From Deinococcus roseus (GTDB lineage: Bacteria > Deinococcota > Deinococci > Deinococcales > Deinococcaceae), in NCBI RefSeq assembly GCF_014646895.1, contig NZ_BMOD01000003.1, forward strand, positions 201,425 through 265,424: 64,000 bases of DNA. Reading direction: 5' to 3'. Position numbers and translations under genes: made by a program. Every line of letters starts with the position of its first letter. The stretch's first letter is position 1. The notes below the pieces were generated by a model. It was not told where the DNA came from, searched no databases, and saw nothing but the letters and a program-made list of their open reading frames with translations. Of this stretch, positions 58,628 to 64,000 are shown piece after piece.

Positions 58628-59475
58628 TTTGATCCTTTCTGGTGGGTGCGGCCTTCAATGAAGCTTTTCAGGAACAGTGTGATCAGGGCCAGCACGGTCA
58701 GCAAAGAGGCCACGGCAAAAGCGGCACTGCTCTTGTATTCGTTGTAAAGAATTTCCACGTGCAGGGGCGTGGTGTTGGTGAGGCCCCGGATGTGCCCGGA
58801 CACCACCGAAACCGCTCCAAATTCACCCATCGCACGCGCATTGCACATGATCACCCCGTACAGCAGGCCCCATTTGATGTTGGGAAGGGTGACCCTGAAA
58901 AAGGTCTGCCATCCGGTGGCCCCCAGGATGATGGAGGCTTCTTCTTCCTCGGTGCCCTGGGCCTGCATCACCGGGATCAGTTCACGGGCCACAAAGGAGA
59001 AGGTCACGAAAGTGGTGGCCAGCACGATGCCCGGAACTGCGAAGATGATCTTGATGTCATGCTCGCTGAGCCAGGGGCCAAGCCAGCCCTGCCGTCCGAA
59101 CAGCAGCACGTAAATCAGGCCCGAAATCACCGGAGAGACCGCCAGGGGCAAATCAATCAGGGTGAGCAGCAGTCCTTTGCCCCAGAACTGGTATTTGCTG
59201 ACCAGCCATGCTGCTGTGATCCCAAAAAGGGTGTTGAGGGGAACCACAATCAGCACGGTAAGCAGGGTCAGTCGGATGGCGGCCAGGGCGTCGCGGTCAA
59301 TCAGGGACTCCACGTACAGGGACCAGCCCTGTTTGAAGGCCTCGTAGAACACCGCGACCAGGGGCAGCAGCAGGAACAGGCCCAGAAAGAGGAACATCAG
59401 CAGCATCAGGGTCCATTTGATCCAGAGCGGATCCTGCTGGGTTTTGGATGGAGAGGGGACAGGGGTGAGGCTCAT
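58624..59475 (-). CDS. cysW: sulfate ABC transporter permease CysW
   Basis: This 283-residue permease has six helices and the EAA loop EEEASIILGATGWQTFFRVTLPNI. KWGLLYGVIMCNARAMGEFGAVSVVSGHIRG is characteristic of CysW. It overlaps cysT by 4 nt and cysA by 4 nt, so the transporter parts are made in a fixed ratio. Confidence 0.93.
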   Translation of the reverse strand: MSLTPVPSPSKTQQDPLWIKWTLMLLMFLFLGLFLLLPLVAVFYEAFKQGWSLYVESLIDRDALAAIRLTLLTVLIVVPLNTLFGITAAWLVSKYQFWGKGLLLTLIDLPLAVSPVISGLIYVLLFGRQGWLGPWLSEHDIKIIFAVPGIVLATTFVTFSFVARELIPVMQAQGTEEEEASIILGATGWQTFFRVTLPNIKWGLLYGVIMCNARAMGEFGAVSVVSGHIRGLTNTTPLHVEILYNEYKSSAAFAVASLLTVLALITLFLKSFIEGRTHQKGSK

Positions 59476-60323
59476 GCTGCACCCAGTTTTCGGGCGGCCC
59501 TGGCCTGCAGGAAGTTGCTGAGCAGCAGCAGCACAAAGGAGACAACCAGCATCACACTGGCAATGGCGGTGGCTCCGCTGTAGTCGTACTGTTCCAGTTT
59601 GGACACGATGAGGAGTGGAATGATTTCCGTCTGCATGGGCATGTTCCCGGAAATGAAGATCACCGAGCCGTACTCGCCCACGGTGCGGGCAAAGGCCAGC
59701 GTAAATCCGGTCAGCACAGCAGGCAGGATCTCGGGCAGGATCACCCGGAAGAACACCTGTCCACGGGAAGCCCCCAGGCTCTCAGCGGCCTCCTCGGTGT
59801 CCTTGCTGAGCGCTTCCAGCACAGGTTGCACGCTGCGCACCACGAAAGGCAGGCCAATGAAGGTCAGGGCCAATACAATGCCAAGCTGGCTGTACGCAGC
59901 CTTGATGCCCAGAGGGGCCAGGTACTGCCCCACCCAGCCATTGGGAGCCAGCAGAGAGGTGAGCGTGATGCCTGCCACAGCGGTGGGCAAGGCGAAAGGC
60001 AGGTCAATGAATGCGTCCACAATGCGTTTTCCCCAGAAGTGGTAGCGCACCAGCACCCAGGCGGTGATCAGGCCAAACACGATGTTGATCAGCGAGGCGA
60101 CCAGCGCACTGCCAAAAGTCACCCGGAAAGAGGCCAGAACCCGCGCAGAGAGCACCACCTCCCAGAACTGCGACCAGCTTAAGCTTGCGGTTTTGACAAA
60201 AAGTCCCCCGAGGGGGACCAGGACGATCAGCAGCAAATAGATCAGGGTGAAATACAGGGTGAAGTGAAAGCCTGGAATCACCCGTCTGCTGCTTTTTTTC
60301 GAAGAGGGAAGAGCAGTGGTCAT
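59472..60323 (-). CDS. cysT: sulfate ABC transporter permease CysT
   Basis: This 283-residue permease carries the EAA loop EEAAESLGASRGQVFFRVILPEI and the CysT-type LTGFTLAFARTVGEYGSVIFISGNMP. The N-terminus is basic and cytoplasmic (TTALPSSKKSSRRVIPG). It starts 6 bp after the sbp stop codon. Confidence 0.93.
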   Translation of the reverse strand: MTTALPSSKKSSRRVIPGFHFTLYFTLIYLLLIVLVPLGGLFVKTASLSWSQFWEVVLSARVLASFRVTFGSALVASLINIVFGLITAWVLVRYHFWGKRIVDAFIDLPFALPTAVAGITLTSLLAPNGWVGQYLAPLGIKAAYSQLGIVLALTFIGLPFVVRSVQPVLEALSKDTEEAAESLGASRGQVFFRVILPEILPAVLTGFTLAFARTVGEYGSVIFISGNMPMQTEIIPLLIVSKLEQYDYSGATAIASVMLVVSFVLLLLSNFLQARAARKLGAA

Positions 60324-60329
60324 CTTCGC

Positions 60330-61316
60330 TTACTTCTGGTAAATCTGGTCGAACACGCCACCATCGTTGAAGTACTTCTTCTGGGTGTCACGCCAGTTGC
60401 CGAACACGCTCTGCAAGGTGAACAGCTTCACTCTGGGGAACTGTGCATCGTATTTGGCAGCAACGGTTTTGCTTCTGGGGCGGTAGTAATTTTTGGCTGC
60501 GATTTCCTGGCCTTCTGCGGAGTACAGGAATTCCAGGTAAGCCTTGGCCAGTTTCTGGGTGCCGTGTTTTTCCACGTTCTTGTCCACCCAGGTGACAGGA
60601 GGCTCGGCCAGAATGCTCAGGGAAGGAGCCACAATTTCAAATTTGCCCTCTCCCAGTTGTTTGGTGGCCAGCAGGGCTTCGTTTTCCCAGGCGATCAAAA
60701 CATCCCCGATGCCACGTTCCACGAAGGTGGTGGTGCTGCCACGGGCTCCAGAATCCAGCACGGGCACGTTCTTGTAGATCTTCTGCACGAAGTCTTTGGC
60801 TTTGGCTTCGGTCTTGTACTTCTTCAGGGCATAGCCCCATGCACCCAGGAAGTTCCAGCGGGCACCGCCAGAGGTTTTGGGGTTGGGGGTGATCACCTGC
60901 ACGCCGTTTTTGGTCAGGTCATCCCAGTCTTTGATGTTCTTGGGGTTGCCTTTGCGCACCAGGAACACGATGGTGGAGGTGTAGGGAGAGCTGTTGTAGG
61001 CCAGTCGGGACTGCCAGTTTTCGGGAAGCAGTTTGGCCTTGTCTGCAATGGAGTCGATATCATAAGAGAGGGCAAGGGTGACCACATCGGCTTCCAGACC
61101 ATCAATCACGGAACGGGCCTGTGCGCCGCTGCCCCCGTGGGACTGGTTGAGGGTGAGGTCCTGCCCGGTCTGGGCCTTCCATTTTTTGGCAAAAGCAGCA
61201 TTGATGTCCTGGTACAGCTCTCTGGTGGGGTCATAAGAAACATTGAGCAGGGTGGTGCCTGCGGCCAGAGCGCTGGAAGCCAGGAAAACGGTCAGAAGTG
61301 CGGTTTTTTTAGGCAT
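60330..61316 (-). CDS. sbp: sulfate-binding protein
   Basis: This 328-residue exported protein has a signal peptide (MPKKTALLTVFLASSALAAG) and the sulfate-binding blocks NVSYDPTRELYQDIN, NQSHGGSGAQARSVIDGLEADVVTLAL, NPKTSGGARWNFLGAWGYAL and ENEALLATKQLG. AAGGACAG precedes ATG at 61316. It heads the sbp-cysT-cysW-cysA operon, has a consensus promoter and is preceded by a leader with three hairpins. Confidence 0.94.
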   Translation of the reverse strand: MPKKTALLTVFLASSALAAGTTLLNVSYDPTRELYQDINAAFAKKWKAQTGQDLTLNQSHGGSGAQARSVIDGLEADVVTLALSYDIDSIADKAKLLPENWQSRLAYNSSPYTSTIVFLVRKGNPKNIKDWDDLTKNGVQVITPNPKTSGGARWNFLGAWGYALKKYKTEAKAKDFVQKIYKNVPVLDSGARGSTTTFVERGIGDVLIAWENEALLATKQLGEGKFEIVAPSLSILAEPPVTWVDKNVEKHGTQKLAKAYLEFLYSAEGQEIAAKNYYRPRSKTVAAKYDAQFPRVKLFTLQSVFGNWRDTQKKYFNDGGVFDQIYQK

Positions 61317-61328
61317 GAGCTGTCCTTC

Positions 61329-61390
61329 CACATGAAGCCATGTGATTCTGAATTTGTCCTTTGGGACATGTTTAACGACCCAGGAGTCGT
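61329..61390 (-). promoter_or_regulatory. structured 5' leader of the sulfate operon: three hairpins
   Basis: In minus-strand order these are ACGAC/GTCGT (61375-61390), TGTCC/GGACA (61355-61368) and CACATG/CATGTG (61329-61344). They lie one after another between the promoter and the ribosome site. They may form a regulatory leader. I do not recognise a SAM riboswitch in it. Confidence 0.45.
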
Positions 61391-61410
61391 CTTTTTCCTG
61401 AGATGGATGA

Positions 61411-61439
61411 ATCTTAGACAAAGTTACTCAATTTGTCAA
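61411..61439 (-). promoter_or_regulatory. sulfate operon promoter
   Basis: On the minus strand TTGACA (61434-61439) and TAAGAT (61411-61416) are separated by exactly 17 nt. Transcription would start near 61404, giving a leader of about 90 nt. Confidence 0.8.
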
Positions 61440-61524
61440 CTATTGAATTTGGACAATTTCTTGAAAGGATGCCATGGCATGCCAAGAGATGAATGTCCTG
61501 GCTGGCACTGGGGAAAACCATTAG

Positions 61525-61553
61525 TTGACAAAAATCATCAACTATTCTACACT
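61525..61553 (+). promoter_or_regulatory. promoter of the small gene at 61660
   Basis: TTGACA (61525-61530) and TACACT (61548-61553) are 17 nt apart. The start codon is about 100 nt downstream. Confidence 0.75.
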
Positions 61554-61659
61554 GGGTTTCAGTCCTCAACTGCGAGGCTTTCCCTTTTCCATTTCACCCT
61601 GTCAATAGAACCTGTGCTGCACGGCACATCTTCAACACTGTCTTCACAAGGAGGACACC

Positions 61660-61863
61660 ATGACCCCATCCCTGAAACTTTCTGCACGCTGGGTTCCCGG
61701 CACCAGCAACAAACTCATCCTGCACACCCCGCTGGGGGAATACCAGATCAGCCTGGACCGCTTCGAGCAGGTTTTTGGCCGCAAAGCCACCTTTGCCCTG
61801 TACCTGACTGGCAAGACCACCCTGGAACTTCCCGAAACCAGCCTGCACGGTCTGGTGGCCTGA
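61660..61863 (+). CDS. small hypothetical protein
   Basis: This 67-residue protein (MTPSLKLSARWVPGTSNKLI) is predicted to be mostly beta, with TPLGEYQISLDRFEQVFGRKA. It is supported by AAGGAGG at the right distance, a consensus promoter and its own terminator 15 bp after the stop, so it is a real monocistronic gene. I do not recognise it. Confidence 0.75.
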   Translation: MTPSLKLSARWVPGTSNKLILHTPLGEYQISLDRFEQVFGRKATFALYLTGKTTLELPETSLHGLVA

Positions 61864-61877
61864 GAATCCAAAATGTG

Positions 61878-61911
61878 AACCCCTGCCTGAACATGGCAGG
61901 GGTTTTTTCTT
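61878..61911 (+). terminator. intrinsic terminator of the small gene
   Basis: AACCCCTGCC (61878-61887) and GGCAGGGGTT (61895-61904) form a perfect 10-bp stem with a 7-nt loop, followed by TTTTCTT. Confidence 0.9.
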
Positions 61912-61920
61912 GCTCCAAGA

Positions 61921-62841
61921 TCAGAGAAGTCTGAACTCCATCAGGTCCCGTCCGAGCGTGATTTCCCCCTGGTAAATCTCAGCCATGCCTGCCAGATAGG
62001 AGGCTTCTGCTTCCGGGGTTCTTCTGGGGGCAGGAATGTGGTGGGTCAGGACCAGATGCTGCACCCCGGCTTTTGCAGCAATCTCTGCGGCTTCCAGGGT
62101 GGTGGTGTGGTATTTGGCCGGGTTGGTCACCTGAATGGCCAGTGCAGGGTTGTCTGCTGCAATCTGGTCCAGCCAGGCTTTGTTGTAGGCATCATGCACC
62201 AGCAGATCTGCGTTCTGACTGTGCAGAACTGTGTTTTCCACGGGTCTGGTGTCTCCAGAGATCACCACGGTTTTGCCCCGGTACTCAAATTTCATGCCAA
62301 TGCAGGGTTTCACAGGCCTGTGGTCCACTTCAAAAGCGGTGACCTTCACGCCGTCCTGATCGTAAAGCACCCCGTTGTCAGACTCGGTGTACTCGATCAG
62401 GGCACCATCCACATCTGACTTGTTGTAACTCAGGCGCAGGCTGATGTCGTATTGCAGCGCATCGTGGTACTTCTGGATGATTTCACGGGTGTTGGTGGGG
62501 CCGTACACCTTCATGGCGTTTTTGCGTCCATCGATGATGCCCACATGGGTGCGCCAGCTGCTGATGAACAGATCAATGAACCCGCCGTTGTGGTCGTAGT
62601 GGTGGTGGGTGAAAAACACATGCTCGATGCGCTGGGGCATGATGCCACTTTCAATGAGCTGCCGGACCACTTCACCGCCACTGTCCACCAGAAAAACTTT
62701 CCCGGCCACAATCACGGCCACTGCAGGTTTTGCTGCGCCTTTGTATGCCCTGGGGGTTCCGGTTCCCAGCAGCACCACGCTGAATTCTTCAGGATCAATG
62801 GGGCGGATGAAATTCGGTTCGATGTGCTCCTGATAAGTCAT
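61921..62841 (-). CDS. MBL-fold metallo-hydrolase
   Basis: This 306-residue protein is a metallo-beta-lactamase-fold hydrolase with the two-metal motif in THHHYDHNGG (H79, H81, D83, H84), further ligands in ISGDTRP and near the end in LTHHIP. The N-terminal VVLLGTGTPRAYKGAAKPAVAV resembles RNase Z and related phosphodiesterase- or lactonase-like members. The tRNA-processing exosite is not evident, so a small-molecule hydrolase is more likely. It is leaderless by position: TATATT lies 6 nt before the ATG. Confidence 0.88.
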   Translation of the reverse strand: MTYQEHIEPNFIRPIDPEEFSVVLLGTGTPRAYKGAAKPAVAVIVAGKVFLVDSGGEVVRQLIESGIMPQRIEHVFFTHHHYDHNGGFIDLFISSWRTHVGIIDGRKNAMKVYGPTNTREIIQKYHDALQYDISLRLSYNKSDVDGALIEYTESDNGVLYDQDGVKVTAFEVDHRPVKPCIGMKFEYRGKTVVISGDTRPVENTVLHSQNADLLVHDAYNKAWLDQIAADNPALAIQVTNPAKYHTTTLEAAEIAAKAGVQHLVLTHHIPAPRRTPEAEASYLAGMAEIYQGEITLGRDLMEFRLL

Positions 62842-62922
62842 GCCAGCAATATAACAAGTGCCTTCCGCCCTGTCTGTTCAGAAAAGGGCAGAAGGCTGTA
62901 CAGGTGTGGGACCAAGGGGAAA

Positions 62923-63546
62923 TCAGATGAACCTGGTGATGCGTTCCAGGCTGTGGCGGTGGTGGGGGCGGCCCAGTTCAGCAGCGCGTCCCACAGGCAG
63001 CAGGGCCGTGATGATCACGTGTTCTGGCAAATCCAGCAGTTTCTTGACCTTGCTCTGGTCAAAACCCAGCATGGGCACGGTGTCGTAGCCCAGGCCACGG
63101 GCAGCCACCATCAAGACACCCAGCAGGATGTTGGTCTGGTTGTCGGCCCACCTGGCCCGCTCCTGCACGCTGAGTTTGCTCAAAGAACGCTCTACTGTCT
63201 GCACCTGCCGCACTTTGCCTTCATCGCCAAAATGGGGGTGGGAGGTTTCAATGGCGGTTTTCAGGGTGTCTTCTGCATCTCCATAAACCACAATGGTGTA
63301 GGGGGCAGAGGTGATCTGGGACTGGTTGTAAGAGGCTTCCTGTAGTTGTTTTTTCACTTCGGCATTTTCCACCACGGCAAAGCGCCAGGGCTGTGCGTTG
63401 AAAGCACTGGGGGCCAGGGTAGCAAGACGCAGGATTTCCAGCAGGTGGCCTTTTGGCATGTCCGGGTGGTATTGCCGGATGCTGCGGCGGGTTTCGATGG
63501 CACTTTGCACGGTCAGGCTCTGGGGGATGGGATCAAGCACAGGCAT
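62923..63546 (-). CDS. nitroreductase-family flavoprotein
   Basis: This 207-residue protein has the nitroreductase FMN motifs: ETRRSIRQYHPDMP near the start, TLAPSAFNAQPWRFAVV, and GVLMVAARGLGYDTVPMLGFD with the LLPVGRAAE phosphate-binding segment at the end. It would reduce nitro compounds or quinones with NAD(P)H. GGAGGA precedes ATG. The physiological substrate is unknown. Confidence 0.92.
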   Translation of the reverse strand: MPVLDPIPQSLTVQSAIETRRSIRQYHPDMPKGHLLEILRLATLAPSAFNAQPWRFAVVENAEVKKQLQEASYNQSQITSAPYTIVVYGDAEDTLKTAIETSHPHFGDEGKVRQVQTVERSLSKLSVQERARWADNQTNILLGVLMVAARGLGYDTVPMLGFDQSKVKKLLDLPEHVIITALLPVGRAAELGRPHHRHSLERITRFI

Positions 63547-63873
63547 AAGGGTCCTCCTCAGGACAGTTCAAAAAGAACAATTTACAAGAACAATCAATAA
63601 TTCATTGAAACAGGATTGTCAAACGCTGGGAGCGAGAATTTCTAGATGATCTGTATCAAAGTTGTCCAGGTTTTGACCATGTTTTTGTTGATCTGAGTTC
63701 AAATTTAGACTGTGGATTCAGAAAAAACCATGACTCAGACATGATTTTTCTTCTGAGCAGGGAATTTGGGGCTTCCAGAGCTGTATTTTTCATTGTTGAC
63801 AAATTCTGTAATCTATTCTAATCTCCTTGCATCAACAGCGACGCAGACCCAGTGGTCTGTCAAAGGAGCCCCC
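63547..63873 (+). promoter_or_regulatory. intergenic region with promoter of the ssuD-like gene
   Basis: No gene is seen in the AT-rich 327 bp. TTGACA near 63796-63801 and TAATCT near 63819-63824 are 17 nt apart, and AAAGGAG is 7 nt before ATG at 63874. Confidence 0.7.
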
Positions 63874-64000
63874 ATGACCCACACAGCGTTCCAGACATTT
63901 TCTGGTTCATTCCCACCAGCGGCGATGGCCGTCACCTGGGCAGCAGCAACCAGAAACGCACCAACGATTTTCACTACCTCAAGAGCGTCGCCCAGGCCGC
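63874..64000 (+). pseudogene. 5' end of an SsuD-like alkanesulfonate monooxygenase gene, apparently frameshifted
   Basis: Only the first 127 bp are inside the window. From the codon at 63894, the frame reads DIFWFIPTSGDGRHLGSSNQ, which matches the N-terminus of FMN-dependent alkanesulfonate monooxygenase SsuD. The only ATG with a good ribosome site (63874) is in a different frame. Removing one CA from the CACACA run at 63880-63885 would give MTHSVPDIFWF, a normal SsuD start. So the gene is either frameshifted, phase-variable, started at GTG 63852 in frame, or has a sequencing error. It would release sulfite from alkanesulfonates, a theme shared with the sulfate importer nearby. Confidence 0.6.

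Overview
This window is chromosomal DNA from a Deinococcus species, probably one of the moderate-GC members. Coding regions look to be in the high-50s % GC by eye. The strongest marker is a gene at 39239-39973 whose protein matches DdrC, a DNA-damage response protein restricted to Deinococcus. Supporting signs are many leaderless promoters (a TANNNT box about 6 nt before the start codon), DinB and DUF2239 proteins, and a SARP/BTAD regulator. I see no tRNA, rRNA, CRISPR array, transposase or prophage gene.

Layout. 1-8.7 kb: a galactan/galacto-oligosaccharide locus with a LacI regulator, a solute-binding protein, a fused MalF-MalG permease, a GH2 glycosidase and a GH53 endo-galactanase. 8.7-11.8 kb: DUF2239 protein, MFS exporter and small hypotheticals. 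11.9-20.6 kb: a nucleoside uptake and salvage cluster on the minus strand (ABC ATPase, two permeases, deoC, pyrimidine phosphorylase, deoD, deoB) behind a promoter with two identical palindromes. 20.6-25.1 kb: small proteins, an RluA-type pseudouridine synthase, a second LacI regulator and a Na+/H+ antiporter. 25.3-29.5 kb: a Zn-dependent polyol dehydrogenase, a DUF1349 protein and a RiPP-maturation-like trio (nucleotidyltransferase/B2-protease fusion, HprK-like kinase, PqqD-like protein). 29.8-33.6 kb: a MoxR-DUF58-TgpA operon. 33.6-39.2 kb: an envelope locus resembling chaperone-usher systems (large beta-rich exported protein, PapD-like protein, three small exported proteins sharing a C-terminal strand motif), with the same structured RNA-like module before its first gene and before one subunit gene. 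39.2-45.5 kb: ddrC, split chromate transporter, KOW protein, orphan histidine kinase, MarR-MFS pair, DUF2171 protein. 45.8-52.7 kb: a YidE-type transporter, then pckG, a CBS protein, an LDH-like protein lacking catalytic residues, a SARP regulator and UspA. The last five share a 7-4-7 direct-repeat operator. 52.7-57.6 kb: S41 peptidase, winged-helix regulator, cold-shock protein, DinB and others. 57.6-64 kb: sulfate ABC transporter, MBL hydrolase, nitroreductase and the start of an ssuD-like gene that appears frameshifted.

Intergenic regions between 0.7 and 14 kb carry two recurrent elements: short tandem arrays of a 7-nt unit (GCCGAGR or AGAAGGC) and 20-bp hairpins (GGGCGNNGC stems followed by CTACA) whose arms co-vary between copies.

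The best candidates for undescribed biology are the SARP-type regulon, the duplicated riboswitch-like leader of the envelope locus, the envelope locus itself, and the cyclase-less RiPP-like trio. All functions are inferred from reading sequence, without database searches.
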